A stretch of DNA of 9,583 nt from the NCBI GenBank assembly GCA_031279965.1, contig JAITHM010000004.1, forward strand, positions 1-9,583. The letters run 5' to 3'. The position numbers were made by a program, and so were the translations under genes. The DNA comes from Spirochaetaceae bacterium. Its GTDB lineage: Bacteria > Spirochaetota > Spirochaetia > Treponematales > Breznakiellaceae. Below, in pieces: positions 1 through 6,734 of this stretch. Positions within the stretch are counted from its first letter, which is position 1, and every line of letters starts with the position of its first letter. The notes below the pieces were generated by a model. It had not been told where the DNA came from and did no database searches. It saw only the letters and a list, made by a program, of their open reading frames with translations.

Positions 1-90
1 AGCGTCGGCGGAAAGAACCTGAATGAGGTTGCCCAAATGCGGCACATTGTTCACATAGGGCAGCGCGGAGGTAATAAGCCGTTTTTTCAT
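1..90 (-). CDS. metG: Methionyl-tRNA synthetase, N-terminal fragment (cut by window edge)
   Basis: MetG charges tRNA-Met with methionine in the cytoplasm, using ATP. Only the first 30 codons are present. They read MKKRLITSALPYVNN followed by VPHLGNLIQV, which is the Rossmann-fold start of MetRS. Residues 18-21 (HLGN) are the class I synthetase HIGH motif. The ATG at 90-88 is chosen because the homologous N-terminus begins here. The frame is closed by a stop at 108-106, leaving only a GTG at 105-103 as an alternative. The start overlaps the stop of the upstream small gene as ATGA, and no clear Shine-Dalgarno sequence precedes it, so translation is probably coupled to that gene. The remainder of the protein and its KMSKS loop lie outside the window. 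Identification is firm from the N-terminal signature despite the short length. Confidence 0.9.
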   Translation of the reverse strand, partial: MKKRLITSALPYVNNVPHLGNLIQVLSADA

Positions 91-230
91 GGACGGCGCA
101 CCCACTTATCCCGCAGGCATGCCGGTAATTTGTCCAGATCCTTATGCCGCGCAACACACGCGCAGCATTTTTTCCGGTTCTCACAGTCCAGCTCCAAACA
201 AGGGCATTCATTTTTATTATCGCAGCTCAT
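87..230 (-). CDS. Small cysteine-rich protein, DUF6485-like (47 aa)
   Basis: This short gene starts at ATG 230-228 and ends at TGA 89-87, overlapping the metG start by four bases. An AAGGAG ribosome binding site at 244-239 sits 8 bases before the ATG. The product has eight cysteines in 47 residues (C3, C9, C11, C16, C22, C23, C25, C38). They form the pattern CPC-x4-C-x5-CC-x-C, followed by VARH and LPAC. This matches my memory of the uncharacterised DUF6485 family (CCECV..H....LPAC). Function is unknown. The clustered cysteines and a His suggest zinc or another metal bound in a small cytoplasmic protein; there is no signal peptide or membrane segment. The strong RBS, open frame and overlap with metG make it very likely real. 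The family assignment is from recalled motif and less certain. Confidence 0.82.
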   Translation of the reverse strand: MSCDNKNECPCLELDCENRKKCCACVARHKDLDKLPACLRDKWVRRP

Positions 231-292
231 TTTTATTTCTCCTTAGGATTAAGCTATTATTTAAAGTAGGAATTTTACAAGTGTCTTGTTGC

Positions 293-321
293 AGATTATT
301 ACAATAAATTTTTCCCGTCAA
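293..321 (-). promoter_or_regulatory. Possible sigma-70-type promoter for the DUF6485-metG pair
   Basis: On the minus strand, TTGACG (321-316) and TAATCT (298-293) are separated by 17 bases. The first hexamer matches the -35 consensus at 5 of 6 positions. The second matches TATAAT at only 3 of 6, though these are the three most conserved (TA at the start, T at the end). Transcription would begin near 286, leaving a leader of about 55 bases before the ATG at 230. It lies in the 96-base gap after the FecR gene, which contains no obvious terminator, so read-through from upstream is also possible. Confidence 0.4.
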
Positions 322-326
322 GAGAA

Positions 327-2879
327 CTAAAAACCGTATGTCTCTTCGTTAGGAAAGTTTGTGCTGGATGGAATACCAATCTCAACACTGAATGTAGCGT
401 CCCGAACCTCGCCGTGTTGTTCAATGTTGTCATTTTGCGACATGAAAACAGGTTCAACACTCCAAATAAATGAGCCGTTATCCAGCACGGTAAGATCTGT
501 AAGATTTAGGTTGGGCTGTCTTAGATTTTGACTACGGAAGACGGGGTTTGCTCGTGCCCGGTCGGCAGCACGATAAATCGAGAAAACATAACCGTTTGCC
601 CCAGGAGATGTACTCCAGACAAAGCGAATAGTTCGATTTTCACGCAGTATTGCCGGAGTAAGCGTCCAATTATTGCGCGGTTCTTGAAGCCGGACTGCAG
701 CCAGGCGCGGCGGCACACCTATCCGAAAGCTCTGTGGCCGCGAGGCACTGATATTGATACCTCCTTGTGTTTCTCCGTGCACAGTCCAATAATAGGTTCC
801 TGTTCCAAGCGGGGGAAGCTGAACGTTTCGCGCCGGATTATTTATATCAAGGATGGGGGTGATGCCAGGCGCTGTTGGATCGCTGTTTGTCGAAAGATAA
901 AGACGAGAACGCAATATCGGTTCAGTTGATGACCAGCGAAGTGAAGGCGGTTCACGAAGTGCGGTTAAACCGTCGATTTCGATATTATTGGCAGGCGAGT
1001 CCAGAATGATTCGTGCCGTTGCTGTAACAATAAAACGGCGTGGTTGAGTGGCAAAATTTACCGAAGCTGTGGCGGTTGATGTCCACAGAACGCGCCAGAA
1101 ATAGGTTCCCGCTTCAAGTGGCGGCGGCGATGCTTCAGTTCCACTTATAATCTGATCTGTGCGGAGGGGCAAAAAGTTTTCGTTGCTGGCAACTTGCCAG
1201 CGTGTTGTTCCAGATGCCGTACCAGGATTGATTCGCCAGTTGAAATTTGCAACAGAAAGCGCAGATTCACTTGTTGTCCAGCCGTCCCGTGGTGAAACAA
1301 GCTCGATAGGTATCTGCTCGGTAGAGATGGTGAATGTTCTAACCTGAGAGTACGCTGATGAAGTGCCTTGACTATTAGTAGAAGCCACACGCCAATAATA
1401 TAAGCCGTCCTGAAATGTGCCGGAATTCTGCGTCAAATTAAAATAATTTGTGGCAGATCGTTGATTAAGCTGTGGTGAGGCAAAATCGTTGCCGGTGGCA
1501 ACCTGAACTGTATATGCAGTGGCGGCAGATTCCGTCCTCCACGATAATATGATGCCATTTGAAAGTGCAAGTGAAGCTCCATCAGCAGGACTGATGAGCT
1601 GTGGCGGTTCCAGAGTGTCGGTGCCTTGTTCAATGGTAAATAAAGCAGGCCGTGATGTTACTTGGGCAAGATTTATCGCGCCTAAACTGTCTGGATAAAG
1701 AGGCCGCACCCGCCAATACCAGCTGCCTGCGCTCAAATCATTAGTAACAAAGAAATTTTGACCACGGATTTCTTGTTGCAAACGCGGATTGGTCATGGCT
1801 GCATTGTCTGCTATTTCCACAATAAAGTTTTGTTCTACGGCAACAGTTCCTACGGTGCTTTCTGACCATTGCAGACGGATCGGCGGCGGTTCAGAAGAAT
1901 AACGTATTGTTGAGCCCTCCGACGGCTGCAGTGGTTTTGGTGCAGTAACGGCGACAACAGAAAATTTATTGGAAAGGCGGTTAGTGCTGTTATCACGGCG
2001 TATGTTCGATCCAACAGGATAGGCACGCCACCAATAACTACCGGCAGCAAGGTTCAATGTTTCTTCAGTACTGTTTTGGACATCTTCTGTTTGAACAATA
2101 TTTTCAAAACGCTGGTCGGTAGCAACTTCAAAGCGAACGGAATCCGTCGGTTCAAAATTGGAGGTTCGCCAGGTAAAGCGTACCGCCTGTTCAATAGCAT
2201 TACCGCCAATTACCAGAATTGTTTGAGTTGGTTTTGGTGTAAGAAGAACAACTTGAGCCATCAATTCCCGCCGTCCATCTGTGCTTATCGACAGCGCTTC
2301 TCCCGCAGTAACTTCCTGTGTGCCCTCAATCGTTGTTATTCGCGCAGCGCCTTCAAGAATTTGAATGTTTCCGCCGCCTGCTTCGGCAGAATTTGCGCTG
2401 ATAATCGAATTTTCATTGATTTCGATAACAGTTCCTGCGGAAATAAGTTTCAGTGTGGTGCCTCGTGATGCGGTGCGAATATCAATTTTACCATTGGCAA
2501 GTTCAATATGACCAGAATAAACTTGAATCAAACTGTTTTCTGAAAGATCAAAGCCATTTGTTACATTTCCATCACTATCAAAATAGTTAATTGTTGTTTC
2601 ACTCAAATCGGATGTATGAATAACATCACCTGAATAGACTGGAGAATCTTTTTGCAGAACATCCCAAACAACACGGTCTCCAAAGCGGCGTTGTGCGGTA
2701 TTCCGTTTAAAAAACACGCTGGCTATCGGCGATTCGTTTAATTTGGTAAGAGATTTATTTAAATCAGTCCAGAAAAAATAAAAAGCGGCTCCTGCACCTG
2801 TAAGACAGATAACAATTGCAAGAAAATCTGTAAGGGCGGTTGTAAGAATTTGTGTAATAAACGAGCGGTTTGTTTTCAC
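327..2879 (-). CDS. Membrane-anchored FecR-domain protein with six Fn3-like repeats (850 aa)
   Basis: The N-terminus has a single hydrophobic segment (about residues 17-37) that would anchor the protein with the rest in the periplasm; no cleavage site or lipobox is evident. Residues about 75-195 resemble a FecR domain: the run with RGTTLKLISAGT, INENSII and then IQILEGAARI follows the FecR beta-rich core. From about 212 to 835 there are six units of about 100 residues, each ending in a G-S/T-Y-x-W-R-V-like strand (280, 385, 492, 591, 694, 802) and holding an internal xxxW strand, typical of fibronectin type III-like folds. The start is GTG (2879-2877) behind AAGGA and overlaps the cyclase stop as GTGA. 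Unlike classical FecR, it has no cytoplasmic anti-sigma domain and no sigma factor gene nearby. A periplasmic scaffold or ligand-binding partner of the cyclase is inference. The FecR assignment is moderately firm, the repeats firm. Confidence 0.85.
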   Translation of the reverse strand: MKTNRSFITQILTTALTDFLAIVICLTGAGAAFYFFWTDLNKSLTKLNESPIASVFFKRNTAQRRFGDRVVWDVLQKDSPVYSGDVIHTSDLSETTINYFDSDGNVTNGFDLSENSLIQVYSGHIELANGKIDIRTASRGTTLKLISAGTVIEINENSIISANSAEAGGGNIQILEGAARITTIEGTQEVTAGEALSISTDGRRELMAQVVLLTPKPTQTILVIGGNAIEQAVRFTWRTSNFEPTDSVRFEVATDQRFENIVQTEDVQNSTEETLNLAAGSYWWRAYPVGSNIRRDNSTNRLSNKFSVVAVTAPKPLQPSEGSTIRYSSEPPPIRLQWSESTVGTVAVEQNFIVEIADNAAMTNPRLQQEIRGQNFFVTNDLSAGSWYWRVRPLYPDSLGAINLAQVTSRPALFTIEQGTDTLEPPQLISPADGASLALSNGIILSWRTESAATAYTVQVATGNDFASPQLNQRSATNYFNLTQNSGTFQDGLYYWRVASTNSQGTSSAYSQVRTFTISTEQIPIELVSPRDGWTTSESALSVANFNWRINPGTASGTTRWQVASNENFLPLRTDQIISGTEASPPPLEAGTYFWRVLWTSTATASVNFATQPRRFIVTATARIILDSPANNIEIDGLTALREPPSLRWSSTEPILRSRLYLSTNSDPTAPGITPILDINNPARNVQLPPLGTGTYYWTVHGETQGGINISASRPQSFRIGVPPRLAAVRLQEPRNNWTLTPAILRENRTIRFVWSTSPGANGYVFSIYRAADRARANPVFRSQNLRQPNLNLTDLTVLDNGSFIWSVEPVFMSQNDNIEQHGEVRDATFSVEIGIPSSTNFPNEETYGF

Positions 2880-4837
2880 GCGCTTTCCTTTTTATTATCA
2901 GTGACACTGTATTTTTTTTCTTCTTCGTCCAAATTAAGATTTGATAAATCTGGTGTAGGAATGTCAAGTCGCGTTCGCAGGTCAACGAGCGTTTTTGGTC
3001 CATCCGGCCCCACACAAGTACGGGCAACTTCCATATCGATGTGGGGCAGCTTTTCAAGATCAGCAAGAAGCTGCTGCGATTCTTCACCATCGCGGATATT
3101 AATGACGGTATAAATACTGAGTTTTTGACCTTTTTCAGTAATTTCTCCCATTTTTTCTGTGATAAAATACGTGTCAATAAATTTATGTGTATGTTCCGTC
3201 ATAAGAATTTCAGTGCCAAAAGGTTTATTCAGTGTTTCTGTGCGGTCGGCAAGACTTACCGTGTCTCCAATGACCGTAAAAACAATCCGTTCTTCCGACC
3301 CAATCTGTCCGGCAACAACATTCCCGCTGTTAAAACCACAGCCTATTTTGATGACAGGTTTTTTGTCGCCGCCGCGCCCCTGATTAAAACATTTAAGCGA
3401 AGCACGCATTAAAAGAGCGCATTTAATTCCGTTGAATGCATCCGTTTCGGGCGTGCCTGTAGTTGTTACAGCACCCCAATACGCCATGATCGCATCGCCA
3501 ATAAATTTATCAACGGCCCCACCGGTAATCAGCACGCAGGCAACCATGCGCTCCATATATTCATTAAGAAATTCAACAACTTCATTAGGTGATATTTTTT
3601 CTGAAATTGCTGTAAATGAACGTATGTCAGAAAAGAACATGGTAATAGCCTTATCAGAACCGCTTGTTTCAAGAATACCCTGCCGGGCAAGTCGTGCTAT
3701 TTCTTTGTTGGTAAAACTTTCAAAGTTTTCAAGAACATGGCTCATTGACACAACGCTTTGAGTAAGCAAACTGGTTTCATCATGCCCTTTACTTTTTAAA
3801 GTAAGATGATAAGCACCATCTTCGATTTCTTTGGCTGCTTTTGTTAATGCGCGCAATGGTTCTGCAATGCTTTTGGCAAAAAACCAAAGAAAAAGCACTG
3901 AAACAAACCAAACTCCTATCGACAAATAAATATTTCGTTTTGTTGTCATATTGATGCCTTCAAAAACGACATCAGTAGGTATTGTTGTTATGGCGATGGC
4001 GTTTCCTGTTGCAAGACGTTTTGAAATGCCAAAGAATTCTCGTCCCTGCCGGTCACGGTAGCGTTCCGAAAGAGTTGTCGAATTATTTTCCAGCACATTT
4101 TGAACAAACGGCCGGTTAGCAAAATTGACACCTTCGTTAAGCAGCGAAGATTCAGCGGTAACAAGAATGTCGCCGGTGTCGTTAATAAGCATAGTGCTGT
4201 TTGTACCGGTACCAAAAGCGGTAGTTATTGATTCTGACGAAAAAAATGCTGCACAGACAGTAACATTGTCCAAGCCTTGCCAGCGAAAAAATATTACAAG
4301 AATAGGAAGGCCGTTCAATACAGGCGCGGCATTAAGAATCATCGTTTGACCTGTTACCGCACGATCGAACGCCCGGCGTTGAACGGCAAGAAAAGCTTCA
4401 ATCATTTCGGGGCGGATATTATTTTCATTGAGGAATTGATCATTGCGCAGGGTAAGGCCGTCAGCGGTTATTAAAGCGGCAATATCGGGATTCTCACGAA
4501 AAAAGAAAAGAGAAAGGTCTGTAGCAGGATCAAAATCGCTTATTTCAGTTTTTGATAAAGCAAAAATATCAGAAAGGAGCACAGAAACCTTTGAGATAAG
4601 ACTGGTAAATTCAACTTCTGCAGTGGCGGAAGACATCTCATTGATGCTTTCGTTGTTTGTCCAGGCGGTCTTTTCAACATCGCGGCTTACAAAAAAAGCT
4701 ACCAATGTTGTAATTAAGCCGCCAGAGGCGAGCAAGAGTACTGTAATAATAATGATGAGTTTGGCACGTATCGGAAAACTAACTTGCTGTTTTTCGTCCA
4801 TGCCGCCCCGTCCATGTGTGCGCGCTTTTTTTTTCAT
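2876..4837 (-). CDS. Membrane-bound class III adenylate/guanylate cyclase with extracytoplasmic sensor (653 aa)
   Basis: The product is a likely adenylate cyclase making cAMP from ATP. Architecture: transmembrane segment about 25-50; extracytoplasmic sensor region about 51-300, Cache-like in length and layout; second transmembrane segment about 303-321; HAMP-like linker about 322-375; cyclase catalytic domain about 395-580; C-terminal tail with a CVGPDGPKT segment at 608-616. Metal-binding aspartates are D404 (FFSDIRSFT) and D448 (KFIGDAIMAYW). K444 and T521 are at the purine-selecting positions and favour ATP. R532 is at the transition-state Arg position, but the partner Asn is Ser (S528). 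The first ATG is at 4837, with an in-frame TAG just upstream. A second start at residue 13 (ATG 4801-4799, MDEKQQ) is more typical of the family and would place an A9 run in the leader. The gene overlaps the FecR gene by 4 bp, so the two are probably co-expressed. The ligand sensed is unknown. Confidence 0.9.
   Translation of the reverse strand: MKKKARTHGRGGMDEKQQVSFPIRAKLIIIITVLLLASGGLITTLVAFFVSRDVEKTAWTNNESINEMSSATAEVEFTSLISKVSVLLSDIFALSKTEISDFDPATDLSLFFFRENPDIAALITADGLTLRNDQFLNENNIRPEMIEAFLAVQRRAFDRAVTGQTMILNAAPVLNGLPILVIFFRWQGLDNVTVCAAFFSSESITTAFGTGTNSTMLINDTGDILVTAESSLLNEGVNFANRPFVQNVLENNSTTLSERYRDRQGREFFGISKRLATGNAIAITTIPTDVVFEGINMTTKRNIYLSIGVWFVSVLFLWFFAKSIAEPLRALTKAAKEIEDGAYHLTLKSKGHDETSLLTQSVVSMSHVLENFESFTNKEIARLARQGILETSGSDKAITMFFSDIRSFTAISEKISPNEVVEFLNEYMERMVACVLITGGAVDKFIGDAIMAYWGAVTTTGTPETDAFNGIKCALLMRASLKCFNQGRGGDKKPVIKIGCGFNSGNVVAGQIGSEERIVFTVIGDTVSLADRTETLNKPFGTEILMTEHTHKFIDTYFITEKMGEITEKGQKLSIYTVINIRDGEESQQLLADLEKLPHIDMEVARTCVGPDGPKTLVDLRTRLDIPTPDLSNLNLDEEEKKYSVTDNKKESA
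2880..2891 (-). promoter_or_regulatory. Ribosome binding site deciding the GTG start of the FecR gene
   Basis: The minus strand reads AAGGAAAGCGC immediately before GTG at 2879. AAGGA lies 6 bases upstream of the start codon, inside the last codons of the cyclase gene. This supports the GTG and the coupled translation of the two genes. Confidence 0.6.
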
Positions 4838-4857
4838 ATTTACAGACTATCGCTTTA

Positions 4858-4885
4858 TTTTCGGTATTTTTTGAATACACCTTTA
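4858..4885 (-). promoter_or_regulatory. Possible sigma-28-like promoter upstream of the cyclase
   Basis: On the minus strand, TAAAGGTG (4885-4878) matches 6 of 8 bases of the enteric sigma-28 -35 TAAAGTTT, and ACCGAAAA (4865-4858) matches 6 of 8 of the -10 GCCGATAA. The gap from TAAA to the -10 is 16 bases, one more than canonical. The -10 region shares 14 of 15 bases with the flgK promoter. A second, weaker candidate is CAAA-N15-AGCGATAG ending at 4847, closer to the gene. Sequence similarity only. Confidence 0.4.
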
Positions 4886-4901
4886 CTTTGTTTGAAGGTG
4901 T
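4877..4901. repeat. 7-bp inverted repeat overlapping the candidate cyclase promoter
   Basis: ACACCTT (4877-4883) and AAGGTGT (4895-4901) are perfect inverted copies separated by 11 bases. The arm at 4877-4883 overlaps the proposed -35 of the cyclase promoter, so it could be an operator. It could also be an mRNA hairpin if transcription enters from upstream. No T-run follows on either strand, so it is not a simple terminator. Confidence 0.35.
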
Positions 4902-4983
4902 CAGATGGGGCTGAAATTCTGTCCGCACGAATGATTTTTTTAACAAGCATACGGCATTAATTTTAGTAAATCAGTGCCAGTGC

Positions 4984-6477
4984 TTATTCGTTTGGAGTTT
5001 GGTGCCAATGGCCATCGTCATTAAAGTGAACATCTTTTACCCGCGGTTTTTGCGTTATGATGTCAAACACAGACCTTCCTACAGACATTCTTTGAGTAAT
5101 GATGTTTGGTGCTACAGATAACATATTTTGCGGCCCTTGCGGCACTGCACCTAATGTAGGAGTCTTTGATGAGGAGGATGATTTGGCATTGTAGACAAGC
5201 TGGTACTTTGCACTCGTTTGCTCCGTTGTGTAAGCCCCTGCCGTAGTAAACCAGCAAGATTTAATATCAAGAGAAGTTTGATCTGCTGGAGCTGTTGCAA
5301 CTGCGGCAACAAGACCCTCTCCGTTTTTCATAGAGATAGTTTGAGGACTGGAAAAATTCCACGCCTTGCTAATGCGGTCGAAAGCAAGACTTAAACTTTG
5401 TTCAGTTGAATATCTTTGAAAACGCGCTAAGGTGTCGGTAATAACACTAAAATTTTTATATCCTAAAAGACCTGTTGTTGTATTAGAATAAAAATTCGAA
5501 GCATGCCAGATTCCTAAAAGGTTTTCCCATGTCCATTCAGTAATGCCCAGCGAAGAATCTGCCTGAATGTACTTTTGGGCAGCATTTGCTACAGCGTTAA
5601 AATCTTTTTGGGAGTCATCAACAATGTCTTTATAAATACCGGATGAGTTTGCATGAATACGCAGCCACTGAAAAAAAAGATACGCAGTTGCATAATCGGA
5701 TAGTTTGTTATCCCATACAAAAAAATTATCAAGTTTGTCAGGAGTTCCAAACCCGTTTATAATGTCCCAATTAACCGCTACTGCCCATTCAACACGACCG
5801 CATGGATCACCCCAGGCGCTATCGTCGCTGGGAGAAGGGGCCGCAACGCCATATAAATATTCAGCAGCAGTGGAGAGGCCTTCATTAATCCACAGATCTT
5901 TCTGGTTTTTTCCTTTAACAACGGTTTGTGAATAGTTAATAAGATGCTGTAGTTCATGGGCAATAGTTGCGTAAAACCCGGTGCTGCCGGCGTCTTGAGG
6001 AGAAACATCTATAAAAAGCATATCAGCGCCGTTTGATTTGGATTGCTTTCTCATGTGGGCTGGATCAAAATAGCCGCCAACATAGCCATCGTTTTTAGTT
6101 GCTTCGCTGTATCCGTCTTTAATATCAAGCAGCAACAAAATTATTTTTCCATTATTGTCAACATCGGCCGGCTCGCCAAAATTGGTTGTTATGGTGGGAT
6201 GAATTATGGTTTCGTAAGTATTTGCAATATTCTGGCCCTGGCTTACAGTAACATAGCGACTATTGAGCGCGGCACGCTCTGCATATACTGCACAATGAGC
6301 CGTTTCGCCAATTTTATCAGCATCAAGTTGTTCAGATCCGCTAGTTACAATATTTGTTGACCAAAATGTCCGTGTTGCTGAAAGAGTAGACGGGTCTTCC
6401 GGTTCCTGTACACAGGCGGTAACAATCAGAATACCCCACGCCGCTATGGAAAAACGAAAAACCCGTCGTAACATCAT
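4984..6477 (-). CDS. M30-like zinc metallopeptidase lipoprotein (497 aa)
   Basis: This is a predicted secreted, lipid-anchored protease. Residues 1-22 are a lipoprotein signal: MMLRRVFRF, a hydrophobic stretch, then IVTAC with the acylated cysteine at C22. The active site is HELQH (174-178) with the third zinc ligand probably E199 in WINEGLST, the HExxH...E layout of hyicolysin-type (M30) peptidases. Other family marks are HCAVYAE at 61-67, an acidic Asp/Asn loop DVDNNGK at 105-111 that may bind calcium, and DYATAYLFFQWL at 261-272. A Ser-rich run (433-437) separates a C-terminal part of unknown role. The ATG overlaps the stop of the TSCPD gene (ATGA), with only a weak AAAAGA as a ribosome site, so coupled translation is likely. 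Substrate is unknown; a role in nutrient acquisition or host interaction is inference. Confidence 0.82.
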   Translation of the reverse strand: MMLRRVFRFSIAAWGILIVTACVQEPEDPSTLSATRTFWSTNIVTSGSEQLDADKIGETAHCAVYAERAALNSRYVTVSQGQNIANTYETIIHPTITTNFGEPADVDNNGKIILLLLDIKDGYSEATKNDGYVGGYFDPAHMRKQSKSNGADMLFIDVSPQDAGSTGFYATIAHELQHLINYSQTVVKGKNQKDLWINEGLSTAAEYLYGVAAPSPSDDSAWGDPCGRVEWAVAVNWDIINGFGTPDKLDNFFVWDNKLSDYATAYLFFQWLRIHANSSGIYKDIVDDSQKDFNAVANAAQKYIQADSSLGITEWTWENLLGIWHASNFYSNTTTGLLGYKNFSVITDTLARFQRYSTEQSLSLAFDRISKAWNFSSPQTISMKNGEGLVAAVATAPADQTSLDIKSCWFTTAGAYTTEQTSAKYQLVYNAKSSSSSKTPTLGAVPQGPQNMLSVAPNIITQRMSVGRSVFDIITQKPRVKDVHFNDDGHWHQTPNE

Positions 6478-6725
6478 TCTTTTGGTTCCAATGCCTGTTC
6501 AATGGCACGAGCAAACTGATCTCCGCATGAAGTAGACCGGAAACCGCATCGTATTCCTTTAAGTTTTGTGGCGCATGATTGTGCGTCCATCCCTTCAACA
6601 AGAATTCCTAATGCTTTTAAATTGCCGTTACATCCGCCTTCAAAGCGGACTTTATGCATCTTTCCATCTTGAATATCAAATTGTATCTCTGCTGCGCAGG
6701 TGCCCTGCGGTTCATATACATACAT
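6474..6725 (-). CDS. TSCPD-domain protein, TIGR03905-type (83 aa)
   Basis: This small cytoplasmic protein resembles the stand-alone TSCPD family, whose domain also occurs at the C-terminus of some B12-dependent ribonucleotide reductases. Visible family marks are the GTCAAEIQFDI start, FEGGCNGNLKALG (28-40), LVEGMD (42-47), LKGIRCG (55-61) and TSCGDQFARAI (65-75). The name-giving Pro is Gly here (TSCG-D instead of TSCP-D). Cysteines 10, 32, 51, 60 and 67 may bind metal. The biochemical role is not established. AGGAG at 6736-6732 lies 6 bases before the ATG and shares bases with the fabG stop codon TAG, so it is translated from the fabG message. It overlaps the protease gene by four bases. Full length for the family. 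Confidence 0.87.
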   Translation of the reverse strand: MYVYEPQGTCAAEIQFDIQDGKMHKVRFEGGCNGNLKALGILVEGMDAQSCATKLKGIRCGFRSTSCGDQFARAIEQALEPKE

Positions 6726-6734
6726 AGTGTACTC

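Noticed and set aside
37..307. Two overlapping plus-strand frames at the left end
   Set aside because: They are antisense to metG and the small Cys-rich gene, both of which have recognisable protein signatures and coupled starts.
327..347. C-terminal Phe of the FecR protein as an outer-membrane barrel signature
   Set aside because: The preceding residues are not an amphipathic beta-strand and the rest of the protein looks like Fn3 domains, not a barrel.
528..929. Plus-strand open frame of 133 codons with several cysteines
   Set aside because: Antisense to the Fn3 repeat region; the cysteines come from the opposite-strand codon pattern.
327..2879. Classical FecR/FecI iron-signalling system
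   Set aside because: No sigma factor or TonB receptor gene nearby and no cytoplasmic anti-sigma domain before the membrane segment.
2764..3177. Minus-strand open frame of 137 codons across the cyclase/FecR junction
   Set aside because: It is a shifted frame over two well-supported overlapping genes, with no family resemblance and no ribosome site that I can see.
4443..4874. Plus-strand open frame of 143 codons
   Set aside because: It lies antisense to the 5' part of the cyclase gene, whose protein motifs are clear; its translation has no recognisable domain.
4945..4985. Imperfect hairpin at the end of the protease gene (AAGCA and GGCA pairing with TGCC and TGCTT) as a terminator
   Set aside because: Only 5+4 bp with an internal bulge and an 18-base loop, and on the transcribed strand it is followed by an A-run, not a T-run.
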